Assembly (NCBI GenBank): GCA_900544585.1 | Contig: UQVX01000002.1 | Location: 38,956 to 102,955, forward strand | Source: an uncultured Mycoplasmataceae bacterium | GTDB taxonomy: Bacteria; Bacillota_I; Bacilli_A; Mycoplasmatales; Mycoplasmoidaceae | Reading direction: 5' to 3' | DNA: 64,000 bases | Shown: one piece after another, positions 45,431-57,104 of the stretch | Numbering within the stretch: position 1 is the stretch's first letter | How the letters are laid out: every line of letters starts with the position of its first letter | The notes under the pieces: generated by a model | Database searches by the model: none | What the model was told of the DNA's origin: nothing | Seen by the model: the letters and a program-made list of their open reading frames with translations, nothing else | Program-made: the position numbers and the translations under genes

Positions 45431-46915
45431 CTATTTTTTTCTAATTAAACTATACCCATCCATTTCCTTTGGAGGATTAATACCATAGACATATAGTATT
45501 GATGGTGCAATGTCTTGCAAAACACCATCAACTACAGATAGTTCATATCTATTGGATAAAACATAAAATGGCACCTTTGCAATACTATGAGTCTTCACAA
45601 CGTCCTTATTACAATCAACCATTAAATCTGCGTTGCCATGATCAGATGTAATCAATAATGTACCATTAAATTTATCTACTACATTATTATATAATGTTGC
45701 ACATTCTTTATCTAAAATTTCTATTGCTTGTTTGGTAGCTAGAAAATTTCCTGTGTGTCCAACCATATCAGCATTGGCATAATTTACAACAATAAAATCA
45801 TATTTATCAAGATTATTGATAACTGAATTTGTAATTTCATATGCTGACATTTCAGGTTTTAAATCATATGTTGAAACTTTTGCAGAAGGAATTAAAATCT
45901 TCTTCTCATTTGGATAATCAACACTTTGACCTGCATCGAAAAAGAAGGTAACATGCGCAAATTTTTCAGTTTCAGCAACTCTTAACTGTTTAATATTGTG
46001 GTCATTTAACACGTCACCTAATGTATTTTTCATTGTTTGTTTATCAACAATAATAGCATCCAACTTAACATTGGGATATTCACACAAACCTATTAGTTTA
46101 TTATTTTTTTCAGTAAATAATTCAATAATTTGTCTAATTCGATCAGCCCGATAATTTAAAAAGACAACTTCATCGTTTGGTTTAATTTGGTATTCAGGTT
46201 CAAAATGAGCTATTGGCATAATGAATTCATCATCAATATTATTTTGATATTGGTGGTGGACATAATCAATAAAACTATCATTAGTTATTGAATGCTCATT
46301 TTGTAACATTGCAGAAAAATATTGATTGGTACGTTCTCAATTTTTATCCCTATCCATTCCATAATAACGACCACCAATAGCAATGATTTTTGTTGTTGGT
46401 TGTAACTTAGGTAATAATTTCTCTAAATCATTAATAAACTCATGTCTTGATGTGTCGCGACCATCGCTTATTAAATATAATGCAATTTTTTTATTATGAT
46501 TTTGAAAAAAATTAATTAATGCATCAAAATGTTTTAAATTTGAATGCACACAGCCAGATGAATATAATCCACATAAATGAATAACATTATCACTTTTTAA
46601 GCAATCTTGAACTCATTTTTGGTCTAATAAAAATTTATCAACTAATTCATCACTAATTAGTTTATTAAATCTCTCATTGATACCTAAAATTGTTCTTCCG
46701 CTACCAATAGTCATGTGTCCCAATTCAGAATTACCAAACTGATTTTTAGCAATTCCAACTGGTTCTTCTGAAGCAAAAAGTTTTGCATATTTTTTATTAT
46801 TCAATGCGTCAAAAAAAGGTGTTCGAGCAGCATAAATAGCATTGGTGCTAACATCATTAGAACCAATACCAAAACCATCTAAAATTACTAGTACTACCTT
46901 TTGCTTATTTTCCAT
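45431..46915 (-). CDS. gpmI: Phosphoglycerate mutase, cofactor-independent
   Basis: This manganese-dependent enzyme interconverts 3- and 2-phosphoglycerate. The product is 494 residues with two UGA-Trp codons. LVILDGFG and FGNSELGHMTIGSGR, with the catalytic Ser, mark the phosphatase domain; SDGRDTSRHEF and the NYRADRIRQI segment are in the transferase domain; NYANADMVGHTG and TSDHGNADLM supply metal ligands. Its start overlaps tpiA by 11 bases. Confidence 0.96.
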
Positions 46916-47651
46916 AAACTAATGTAATCATTTCTTCCATCTTATTAATATCTAAACTCTCTTTACCGACCAAGAATCCATCAATATTGTTAGCATTAAG
47001 AAAGTCTTTAATATTGTTAACATTAACACTGCCACCATACAAAATTACAAATTTATGATTGTACTTATTCATAAGTTCATTTTTTAAATGATCAATAATA
47101 ATGTTCGCTTGTTGCACTGACATTGGATTATTAGTGCCAATAGCATAAATTGGCTCATAAGCTAAAACTACTTTGGATAAATTTATATGATCAACATTCA
47201 ACAATAATTCATCTAATTGATTCATCAATTCATTTATCAATTCATTGTTGCTTGTAATCTCATTTTGATTGCCAAAACATAAATAAACATTTAAACCTAA
47301 ACTTAATGCTTTATTAACATTTTTATTAACCCTGGGAATTGTTTGTTTAAAATACTCATATTCTTCTGAATGACCTAAAAGTACATTACCAATCCCTTCA
47401 TCTTTTAGTTGCTCAAAACTAACAGATGAGGTAAAAGCACCATTACCCCATGACGAACCAGATTGGTTACCAAAATTAATCATAGGGTATTTGATTTTAG
47501 TTATCAATGTATACAAACTATTCAAAAAGAAAATAGTTTTATTATTTTTTAAATCAGAATTAGACTCATAAAAATTAGATAATTTTTCAAAATAAACTTG
47601 AAGTTCTTGTCAATTTTTATTAGTTTTAAAATTTGCTAGTAAATATTTCAT
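46905..47651 (-). CDS. tpiA: Triose-phosphate isomerase
   Basis: TpiA interconverts dihydroxyacetone phosphate and glyceraldehyde-3-P. The product is 248 residues. The catalytic residues are present in NFKTNK (Asn, Lys), GHSEE (His), AYEPIYAIGT (Glu; the usual Trp of YEPVWAIGT is Tyr here) and YGGSVN. A UGA-Trp at codon 14 hides the first 43 residues in the standard code. Overlaps gpmI by 11 bases. Confidence 0.95.
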
Positions 47652-47659
47652 TGCCAATT

Positions 47660-49318
47660 TTATATTTTTAGATATTCTTTAATAAACTCTACAATTTTAT
47701 TTGACTCTTCTTGAAGTTTTTGAGTAAATGATAAGTCATATGTATGGTTATCATTTAATGCATATAAATTAGTATAAATTTTGAATTTTGGTTCAGTACC
47801 CGAAATTCTAAATTTTACTCATGAATCATTTTCAAAATGGTACTCCATTGCATCTGCATCCACATTAAAAATTTTTGACTTAATTTTACGATCACCAATT
47901 TTGGTTAAATCATTGTTCTTAAGTACATCTAACATGTTTAAGGCTTTATTCTTTCAATTTGTACCTTTAATAATAAGCGATGTTGTAGAACCATACCAAT
48001 GACCATAAGTTGGATAAATTTCTTTTTCTAGAATATCAATTAAATTCATAAATTTAGCATTGTATGAGTTGATAATTTCTAGAATCAAAGCAGCAGTTTG
48101 GAATGAGTCTTTATCCCGATTAATTGTTGATGGTAGTGCACCAATTGCCTCTTCAAAACCATTAATATAAAACTCATTCTTTTTTAGTTTGTTTATTTGG
48201 TCTCCAACCCATTTGAAACCTGTTGGTGTTCTTATGATCTTGCCATTAAATGGTTTAATTATTCTATCAATTAAATTTGTAGAAATGTATGTACTAACAA
48301 CAACTGGTGTTTTTTTAGTGTGTTTAAATTTTTGTAACTTATAGTATGTCTCGATGATTCCTGCTTGATTGCCATTTAAAAAGACTCACTCATCATCTTT
48401 TTTAATAGCAATGGCCAAACGGTCAGCATCTGGATCTGAAGCTAGCACAATGTTGACATTCAGTGTATCTGCTAAAATAATTGCTGCATCTAATGAACAT
48501 TCATCTTCAGGATTGCATATTGGAGCATGAGTAAAATTTGGGTCAGGATAATTTTGTGTCGGCACATCAATACAAATATATCCTAATTTATTTAAAAAAT
48601 TAGACATATAGTATGATGCAGTGCCATGCATTGATGAATAAACTAATTTTAGGTATTTTTTATTAACTTTTGTATTAGGTAAGCTTTTAAAAACATCTAT
48701 AAAATACCTTTTAATTTCTAATTCACTAATATATTTAGGTGTGAAATTAATTTTAATATTTTTATTTAATGCATCTTCTCAAGTTGGTAAAAATTCAATA
48801 ATCTTATCTGCATCATCAGGTAATAATTGTGAGCCAGTTTGATCATAACATTTAAAGCCATTGTATTCTTTGGGGTTATGACTTGCTGTGATATTAATTC
48901 CACCTTGCAATTTCATTTCTTTAATAAGATAAGATGCAATTGGTGTTGGCAATAGATCATTATTTTTATTTATTACTGGTTTAATTCCATATTCTTCTAA
49001 GGCTGTACAAACAATTTTAGTAAAAAAACCTCCATTGTAACGATTATCATGTACAACTAACACTTTTGGAGTTGATTTTTTTGGAAATTTATAACGAATA
49101 AACTTTGCATAGCCAACTGCTAATTGATAATATGTTTTTTCATTTAAATAGTGATTGCCAGGACCAACTTTGGCACGATAACCTGCTGTACCAAATTTGA
49201 TCGGATTAGAATTGAAAGCAATGCCAATTTCTTCATGTGACATTTCCTTCATCAAATCCTTAGTTTTTTTATCAATGCTAGAATTTTTTAATCATGCATT
49301 AAAAATCTTATTTTCCAT
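47660..49318 (-). CDS. Phosphoglucomutase/phosphomannomutase
   Basis: This alpha-D-phosphohexomutase moves phosphate between C1 and C6 of hexoses. The product is 552 residues. FGTAGYRAK opens the N-domain, ITASHNPKEYNG holds the phosphoserine, DPDADRLAIA binds Mg, NGFEEAIG binds sugar and RISGTEPKFKIY closes the C-domain. Whether it prefers glucose or mannose phosphate cannot be told from sequence. It starts 4 bases after cdd and ends 8 bases before tpiA. Confidence 0.93.
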
Positions 49319-49321
49319 AGA

Positions 49322-49714
49322 TTAATTTACCAAGTCTTTTTTAGATCACATCATTGGAAGTAATTCAAACAATTTAGTGGTTTTAAACTCACCACTCAAG
49401 TTGAAAAAAGTTATCAAAGTATTCTCATCAGAGAATTGAATAAGCACTTGTCTACATGCACCACATGGTGTACCAAAATCGTGATTTGAATCAGTTAATA
49501 AGTAAATATGCTCTAAATATTTTGCCCCACTTGTCAAAGCACTAAAAACAGCATTTCTCTCACCACAAATACCAAGATTAAGCACATCAGGTTCAATATT
49601 AACACCAACAAATTCGCCACAATCAGTTTTTAATAAGCAAGCTACCTTGTAATTTGAAAATGGTGCTATGGCATTATTTTGTAAAGCTTTTAATTGATTA
49701 AAAATTTTATCCAT
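49322..49714 (-). CDS. cdd: Cytidine deaminase
   Basis: Cdd turns (deoxy)cytidine into (deoxy)uridine in pyrimidine salvage. The product is 130 residues. The zinc motifs ICGERNAVFSAL and GTPCGACRQVL, with catalytic Glu and three Cys, are intact. A UGA-Trp lies eight codons before the stop. ATG 49714 fits better than the in-frame TTG at 49729. A promoter with an overlapping hairpin lies just upstream. Confidence 0.95.
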
Positions 49715-49732
49715 GAATATAATTTCCAAACT

Positions 49733-49761
49733 CTATTATTACTAGGTAATAATAGATTATA
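49733..49761 (-). promoter_or_regulatory. Promoter of cdd with hairpin at the transcript start
   Basis: Minus-strand TATAAT at 49756-49761 is immediately followed by a perfect 9-base inverted repeat (49733-49741 / 49747-49755, 5-base loop). The hairpin would sit at the transcript start or act as an operator. No T-run follows on the minus strand, so it is a weak terminator for pepP. Confidence 0.45.
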
Positions 49762-49768
49762 TAACCTT

Positions 49769-50836
49769 TTAAATTTCTTTACTAGATTTTATTGTTAAAA
49801 TTTTAGATCCATTATTGTTAAAAACTAATGTATCTTCAATTCTGACTCCACCTAATCCGGGCACATAAATTCCTGGCTCAATTGTAAAAACTGTGCCGTT
49901 TTCAATTACATCTTGGCTTTTAGGGCTTAAATTAGGGTGCTCATGAACTTCTAAACCTACACCATGACCAAGGGCATGCTTGAAATATCCACCATAACCA
50001 GCACTAGAAATAATTGTGCGAGCAATATCATCTATTTTGCTACCTGAAATTCCATTAACTAATGCATTAATTGCGGCTTGTTGGGCCTTATAAACAACAT
50101 CCCAAATCTTTATAAGTTCAGGATGAGTTTTATTTTTGTTACCAACAATAAATGATCTTGTAATGTCTGAACAATAATTATCATAAACACAACCAATATC
50201 AATCATTACCATATCACCATCTTCAATAATTTTATTTGTTGGTCGATGATGTGGTGAAGCTGTGTTTATTCCACTAGCAACAATTGTGTCAAATGAATTT
50301 TTTTCAGCACCCATTTTTAGCATTGTAATATCAATCATTCTTGCTATTTCAATTTCTGTTTTGCCAATTAGTGTTTCTTGTTTAATTGTTTCAATGGTCA
50401 ATGCAGCAATGTCTGCTGCTATTTGTAGTTTTTGAATGTCATCAAATGATTTAATACTTCGTAATTGCGAAGTATTAGAAATTTTTATACAATCTTGAGG
50501 AAATAACTTGCCCAATAACAGATAATCATTTAAAGTTAAATAATCTTGTTCAATGATACATTTATTAATTTTTAAATCTTTAATAATTGTGTCTAAACAA
50601 TCCAATAATGAATTGTTCAAAACCCTTATTTCATCCACATTATGACAACTAGATTGTGCTTCTAAAAAATAACGACTATCAGTAATAAAAATGCTTTTAC
50701 CTAATTTATTAACAAATAAAAAACCAAATGATGAACTAAAACTTGTATACCAATAACGATTTATTGGTGAAACAAAACATATCCCATCACATTGGTTATT
50801 ATTTATAAAATCAATAACAATATCTGTTATTCTCAT
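49769..50836 (-). CDS. pepP: Xaa-Pro aminopeptidase-like metallopeptidase
   Basis: This enzyme removes N-terminal residues before proline in the cytoplasm. The product is 355 residues, no UGA. The N-terminal creatinase-like domain (1-125) precedes the pita-bread domain with metal ligands in MIDIGCVYDNYCSDITRS, HALGHGVGLEVHE, FTIEPGIY and GVRIEDT. It may also be a broad X-Pro dipeptidase; the sequence does not decide. It lies 3 bases after rpmG copy 2. Confidence 0.92.
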   Translation of the reverse strand: MRITDIVIDFINNNQCDGICFVSPINRYWYTSFSSSFGFLFVNKLGKSIFITDSRYFLEAQSSCHNVDEIRVLNNSLLDCLDTIIKDLKINKCIIEQDYLTLNDYLLLGKLFPQDCIKISNTSQLRSIKSFDDIQKLQIAADIAALTIETIKQETLIGKTEIEIARMIDITMLKMGAEKNSFDTIVASGINTASPHHRPTNKIIEDGDMVMIDIGCVYDNYCSDITRSFIVGNKNKTHPELIKIWDVVYKAQQAAINALVNGISGSKIDDIARTIISSAGYGGYFKHALGHGVGLEVHEHPNLSPKSQDVIENGTVFTIEPGIYVPGLGGVRIEDTLVFNNNGSKILTIKSSKEI

Positions 50837-50839
50837 TAA

Positions 50840-51004
50840 CTATTTTTTAGCTTTAATTTCAGTATGACTTGTGGCTTTACGACAAGTATTGCAATACTTA
50901 TTTAATGTAATCTTATCAGGAGTATTTTTTGCATTTTTCTTAGTTAAATAATTAATATTCTTGCAATCTACACATTGCATTCTAATTCCTCTTTTAACTG
51001 CCAT
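50840..51004 (-). CDS. rpmG: Ribosomal protein L33, copy 2
   Basis: This 54-residue L33 has both zinc-binding pairs (CVDC, CNTC) and a typical KRGIRMQCVDCKN start and KYCNTCRKATSHTE end. It differs clearly in sequence from copy 1 at 19637. A GAGG site precedes ATG 51004, and a TGCTATAAT promoter lies upstream. It starts the pepP-cdd-phosphohexomutase block. Confidence 0.92.
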   Translation of the reverse strand: MAVKRGIRMQCVDCKNINYLTKKNAKNTPDKITLNKYCNTCRKATSHTEIKAKK

Positions 51005-51044
51005 TACCAAACCTCTTTTAAAACTGAAATACTAAAAATAACTA

Positions 51045-51054
51045 TATTATTATA
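51045..51054. promoter_or_regulatory. Divergent promoter between rpmG copy 2 and ispG
   Basis: Minus strand: TATAAT at 51049-51054 with an upstream TG, 45 bases before rpmG. Plus strand: TATTAT at 51045-51050, 34 bases before ispG. The two -10 boxes overlap, so the two directions may compete. The ispG leader has no ribosome site. Confidence 0.45.
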
Positions 51055-51084
51055 GCAAATAGATTTATTATTTTATTTATAAAT

Positions 51085-52164
51085 ATGAATAATATCCGAA
51101 CTAAAACTAAAGTAATAAAAATAGGAAATCTGCAGATTGGAGGACAAAATAATGTTGTTATTCAATCTATGACTAACACTAAAACATCAGATATTAATAA
51201 AACATTAGAACAAATAAAGAGATTAAAAAATGCTGGTTGTGAGTTAGTTAGATTAGCAATTTTTGATGATGAAGATATCAATGCATTACCAGCAATTTTA
51301 GAAAAAAGTTTATTACCAATAGTTACTGATATTCATTTCAATTTTGAATATGCTATTAAATCAATTGAAATGGGTGTTAAAAAAATTAGACTAAATCCAG
51401 GTAATTTAGATGATCCTAAAAAATTAAAAATAATTTGTGAATTAGCTAATAAACATAATGTTGTAATTAGAGTTGGTGTTAATAGTGGATCATTACCAAG
51501 ATGAGCACTGGATAAATATGGATATAGTGCCCAAGCAATGATTGAAACTGCCAAACATTATGTTAATTTACTTAATAGTTATGATTTTAATAACATTGTT
51601 ATTTCAATAAAAGCCAGTGACCCATTGTTAATGATTGATGCATATGAATTAGCAAGTCAAAACTTTGACTATCCTTTGCATTTAGGTGTCACTGAGGCTG
51701 GTACATTACTAGATGGAACAATCAAATCAATTGCCGGTTTAACTCCCTTATTAGTTAAAGGCATTGGTGACACAATAAGAATTTCTTTAACTGAAGATCC
51801 AGTTAAAGAAATTGAAGTAGCTAGAAAATTGCTAAATACTCTAAAAATTAGAAATGATCTAGTTGATATTATTAGCTGCCCAACTTGTGGTAGATTAAAT
51901 TTTGATATGATGCCATTGGTTGAGAAAGTAAAAGAATACACAAAACAAATGTTTTTCCCTTTAAAAATCTCTATTCTTGGTTGTTTTGTCAATGGAATTG
52001 GTGAGGGCAAAGAAGCAGACATTGGCGTGGCTGGAAGTTTAAAACAAGCAGTAATTTTTAAGAATGGGAAAATTCTAAAAACTGTCAAGGAAGATGAAGT
52101 TTTTAACGAACTAAAAATCTTAATTGATGAAGCATATCAAAATTGATTAGATAAAAATGACTAG
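51085..52164 (+). CDS. ispG: 4-hydroxy-3-methylbut-2-enyl-diphosphate synthase IspG
   Basis: IspG is a [4Fe-4S] enzyme of the MEP isoprenoid pathway. The product is 359 residues. It starts RTKTKVIKIGNLQIGGQNNVVIQSMTNT, has IRVGVNSGSLPRW (a UGA-Trp) and binds its cluster through ISCPTCGR and LGCFVNGIGEGKEADIGVAG. The enzyme is uncommon in mollicutes, many of which lack the pathway; no other MEP gene is in this window. It has no ribosome site and stands alone; its stop overlaps thrS. Confidence 0.95.
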
Positions 52165-53903
52165 TCTTGTCTAGATTTTTTAGCAATCTCTTGATCTAAC
52201 ATTTGAACAAATTCATCATAAACTAGCGAAAAAGAATCTTCAGACCCATATCTACGGTATGTAATCATATTGAAATTTTTCATTTCTTCGTCACCAATAA
52301 TTAATTGATAAGGGATTTTGGAAATTTGAGCATCTCTCATCCGTTTTGATAACCTTTCATTACGGTCATCAATTTCCACTCTAAATCCTGCAGTTCTTAA
52401 TTTATCAAATAATTGTTGTGAAAAATATCCATGAAGTTCATTATTGACAGGCAAAATGATAATTTGTGTTGGTGCTAATCATAGGGGAAGAACACCTTTT
52501 GTTTGTTCTAATAACATTGCTAAATAACGTTCATATGTACCAATATGGCCTAAATGAACCATAACAGGACGAACAGATTGTCCATTTTCATCTTTATATT
52601 CCAATTCAAATCTTTCTGGAAGCAAGAAATCTAGTTGAATTGTACTAACTGTAACAATGTGCCCCAAAGCTGTTTTAACTTGAAAATCAATTTTTGGACC
52701 ATAAAAGGCTGCCTCACCTACAGCTTCATGATATTCAATATTATAGAATTGCAAAGCTTGTTTCAATTGCTCTTGTGATGACTCTCACATTTGTTTATTA
52801 CCATGAAATTTTTCTTTGTCATTAGGATCTCAAACTGATAGGTCTACTCTTCAAATTTTTGAACCTAATCCTTCGTGAGCCTCTTTAATTGCTTGATAAC
52901 ATACTCCCACTTCTTGAGCGATTTGGTCAGGACGACAAAAAATATGGGTATCTTCTAGGATCATTTCTCTAACTCTTTCAAGTCCTGTTAACCCACCTGA
53001 TGCTTCATACCGGTGAAGGTTAGAATGCTCACACAAACGAATTGGTAATTGACGATAAGAATGTAATGAATTTTTGTAAATTAAAATGTGGTGTGGACAA
53101 GTCATCGGTCTTAAAACCAAATTTTCATTATCCACTTGCATTGGTGGAAACATTGAATCTTTATAATGCTCTCAATGTCCACTAGTCTTATACAATTCTA
53201 CTGAACCTAAGACTGGGGTCATAACAGGTTCAAATCCATATTTGTGTTGTAATTCATTAATATATTTTTGAATTTGATACTTAATTTTAGTTCCATTAGG
53301 TAATCAAATTGGCAAACCTTGACCTGCTAATGGATTAAAAGTAAATAGATTTAAATCCTTACCAATCTTTCTATGGTCTCTTTGTTTGCGATCTTCTAAG
53401 ATTTCTAAATATTCTTTTAAATCATTTTCATTATCAAATGCAATTCCATAAATTCTATATAATTGGTCTTTATTGCTATCTCCTCTTCAATAACTACCAG
53501 CTAGATTTAATAATTTAAAAGCTTTAATTTTACTTGTTCTTTCTGTATGTGGTCCTGAACATAAATCTGTAAAATCACCACAAGTGTAAAAAGTGATGTC
53601 TTCATTTTCAGGAATTTCATTGATAATTTCTGTTTTAAATTTGTTATCTTTATAAAAATCTAATGCCTCTTGTCTGCTAACGACTTTTTTTGTAAATTCA
53701 TGACCTGCAGCAATAATTTTTTTCATTTGTTTTTCAATTTTTGGTAAATCATTAATTGAAATAGGTGCTTTAGTTGCAAAATCATAATAAAAACCTTCTT
53801 CAATTGCAGGACCAATTGTTAGTTTTAAATCAGGATAAATCTTTTGTAAGCTAGCAGCAAGAACATGTGCTGCACTGTGATTCAATGTTGCATCAATTTT
53901 CAT
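52161..53903 (-). CDS. thrS: Threonyl-tRNA synthetase lacking the TGS domain
   Basis: ThrS charges tRNA-Thr. The product is 580 residues. It begins directly at the editing domain ([15 protein letters not shown]), so the N-terminal TGS domain is absent, as in other mycoplasmas. Class II motifs are [17 protein letters not shown] and a late GVLPLWLAPTQ anticodon-domain start; PMTCPHH gives zinc ligands. Several UGA-Trp codons. ATG 53903 has a GGAAA site. It ends against ispG. Confidence 0.95.
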
Positions 53904-53920
53904 TATTATTTCCACATATT

Positions 53921-55354
53921 TTAATTTTTCTTTAATAATTTTACAATGATATCCATTGTAATTTTAGGATTTGCTTGGGCTTTAGTTTCCTTCATTACTA
54001 AACCAACTAAAAACTTTTCTACACGCTCTGGCCGTTCTACATATTGATTTATCATTTCAGGGTTCTGATTAATAAATGTTTCAATCATTTGAGTTAATAA
54101 ATTAATATCCTTTATTTGTTCAAAACCATTGTTTTGAATAATCATCATTGTGTCTTGATTTGTAGTCATTAATTGTTCTAAAATGACCTTAGCTTGTTTG
54201 CCATTGATTTCTTGTTCATTTAACAATATAAGCATTTTTGCAATTGAAGACAATCTTGTTGGGGTTAAATGGTTATATTCATAGTTTAATTTTTTCAATC
54301 AACCCATGATATCTACACTTAATCAATTAAATGATAAAGTAGCCAAATTAGTTTGATTAGTCAATTCTTTATAAAGTTTGTATAACTCATAATCATTTAA
54401 TAATAATTCGATATTGTCTTGACTTAACCCAAATTGTTGCAATTCTAAAACTAATTCGTTTAAATCTTTATTTTTTTGTTTTAAGATAGCATCATACTCG
54501 CTGTCTGTTAGTTGAATTGTCACAATATTAGGTTCATGAATATAGTGATAATTAGTTGCATTGCTTTTATGCCTCATGAAAATAGTTGTTTGACTAGTTT
54601 CATCAAATCTTCTTGTTTCTTGTTCTACAGTTTCGTCTTGTAAGATAATTGCTGTTTGTCTTTGAATTTCATAATTAATTGCTTTGACAACATTATTAAT
54701 CGAATTAATATTCTTAATTTCTACTTTATTATTAAAACTTTTTTGCCCATATGGTCTTAATGAAATATTAACATCTGCCCGAAGTGAACCATCCTCTAAT
54801 TTGGCATCAGAAATTTCATTAAAACGTAAAATTCTGATAAGATTTTTCAAATATTCAGCTGCTTCTTGAGCACTACTAATGACTGGATCAGTCACAATTT
54901 CAATTAGTGGACAACCACACCGGTTGTAGTCAAGTAAAATGGCATCATTTTTAACAATTTGCTTAGCAGTATCTTCTTCTAAGTGCATTCTTTGGACACT
55001 AATATTCTTTGTCCCTTGATTAGTTTCAATTGTGATTTGGCCATTTTCAGCAAGGGGATAGTACTGTTGAGTAATTTGATAACCTTTAGGCAAATCAGAG
55101 TAATAATAGTTTTTGCGATCAAACTGAATGTTTTGATAATTAGCAGTGGCTTTTAGGGCCTTGGCTAACCATAAACCTTTTTTAATTGCTTCAGGATTAG
55201 GATGTGGTAATATCCCTGGTAACCCTAAATCAATTTCATTAACTAAAGTATTAGGTAAACCATAATGACTATTTAATGAACGAGAAAACATCTTGGTTTT
55301 AGTGTTTAAAACCACATGTACTTCAATGCCAATAATAACTTCTAAATTATTCAT
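53921..55354 (-). CDS. gatB: Asp/Glu-tRNA amidotransferase subunit B
   Basis: GatB binds mischarged tRNA and activates its glutamate as the acceptor of ammonia from GatA. The product is 477 residues. IGIEVHVVLNTKTKMFSRS opens it, with DLPKGYQITQ, YNRCGCPLIEIVT and a helical YqeY-like tail. One UGA-Trp splits it. It overlaps gatA by 8 bases and completes gatCAB, the indirect route to Gln-tRNA. Confidence 0.96.
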
Positions 55355-56789
55355 TATAGTATCCCTTGTTTTTAATAAAATCTTCTAAGTTGTAAGCAAT
55401 TTCTAAAAGTTTGGCATCACTAAACTTGGCACTTGTTATATTAATACCAATCGCATCTACATGTTCATTACTAGTTAATGGAATGGTAATTGATGGCAAT
55501 CCAGCAAAGTTGGCTAAAAGTAGTGTATCATCGCATTCATTTGCTTTATATTGCTTTGTAGTAGTGTCTTGTATACTAGGTGCATATGATGAAGCAGATG
55601 GAATGACAATAGCATCATATTGTTGTAATAATTCATTAACTTTATTAACAATAATTCTTCTAATTTTTTGTGTATTCTCATAGATACACAAAAAATCATT
55701 ATCATTTAACACTAAACTATTGATCAAATAACGATTTTTAACTTCATGACCAAATTGTGATCTAGTTTTAAACGCAAGGTCTTGGTAGTTAGAATATGAA
55801 ATATTTTTACCACCAAATGTAATCCCATTTACATTATTTCAATTGGTAAAACCTTCTAAGTAACTTGTCGTCATATAAATAGGCATTAATATTTTTAATA
55901 AATTTTCATCAAATGATTCAACAATGATTTCATGTTTGGTTTTTAAATCAGATATAAATTTATTAAATTGTTTTTGGATGGCATTATTTGCCCTACTTAC
56001 GACATTATCAAAAACTAAAAATTTAAATTTTTTATCATTCAATTTTAAGTCTTGATAAAAGTAATTATCAGTAATATGGATTGAAGTTAAATCAAATTTA
56101 TCTTGTCCCTTAATCACATCAATACCAATTGCCACATCAATTACGCTATTTGCTAAAACACCAATATGGTCTAAACTACTAGCATATGGTGTGACACCAT
56201 ATCTACTCACTAGACCATAAGATGGTTTATAGCCTACTATCCCTAAAAAAGATGCGGGGTGACGAATTGAATCACCAGTATCACTACCAATTGCCACATC
56301 ACAAAGTCCAAGTTTAATCGCTGCTGCACTGCCAGATGATGACCCACCTGTAATTCTCGTATGGTCCATCGGGTTTTTAACAATTCCAAATGCTGAACAA
56401 AGTCCAGTGCCAGCATGACCAAATTCATCTAAATTAACCTTACCTAAAATAATTGCATCGTGATCATTAATTTTATTAACAATTGTGGCATTGAATGGTG
56501 AAACAAAATCTTTGCAAACTAAACTGCCACTAGTTGTAATTGAACCTTTAACATTAACATTATCTTTTAATAAAAATGTCATTCCCGCAAATATATCCTT
56601 GATGTCTTTTCTTGCATCAAGGCTTTTTGCATTTTGTAAGGCACTTTCCCCCATTAATTCCAAAACAATATTATCTTGATTTTTAATACTTTGCTTACAA
56701 AGTAATAGTTTATTTTCAATAAGTTGAGAATATGTTATTTCATGATTTTTAACTTTTTGTCAATTATGGTAAATGCAACTATTTTTCAT
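55347..56789 (-). CDS. gatA: Asp/Glu-tRNA amidotransferase subunit A
   Basis: GatA is the amidase that releases ammonia from glutamine. The product is 480 residues. The Ser-Ser-Lys triad is visible in FLLKDNVNVKG (Lys), GGSSSGSAAAI and GSDTGDSIRHPASF (two Ser). Two UGA-Trp codons, one at codon 10, hide the start. It starts 11 bases inside gatC. Confidence 0.96.
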
Positions 56790-57084
56790 TTTTTACAACA
56801 ACATATCCTTCCTCAAAATCAACGCAATTTGCAAATAAGCTCACTTTGTCTGGACACTCAATTGTTTCATCAGGTAGTAAAGATGAAAAAGAAATAGTTA
56901 ATTGTTCATCAAATGATGGTTTTCAATATGGAATGTATTTACTAAAATCAAAATTCTTCACTAAATTAATACTATTTAAGTAATTTTCATAGTTTTTACT
57001 AAAAAAATCTTGTGCTTCTAACTCTATCCCAAAATTAACTTCTTTTTCAATTTCAATGAAATTAAGATTATGCTTTTTTGACAT
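56779..57084 (-). CDS. gatC: Asp/Glu-tRNA amidotransferase subunit C-like
   Basis: GatC stabilises GatA and GatB. The product is 101 residues, with one UGA-Trp (YIPYWKPS). Similarity to GatC is weak: the best sign is the end PDKVSLFANCVDFEEGYVVVKNEK, like the family GYFxVPxVL tail, plus its position directly before gatA with an 11-base overlap. Identity therefore rests mainly on context. Confidence 0.8.
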
Positions 57085-57104
57085 CTCTATCACCTTTCTA
57101 TAAA

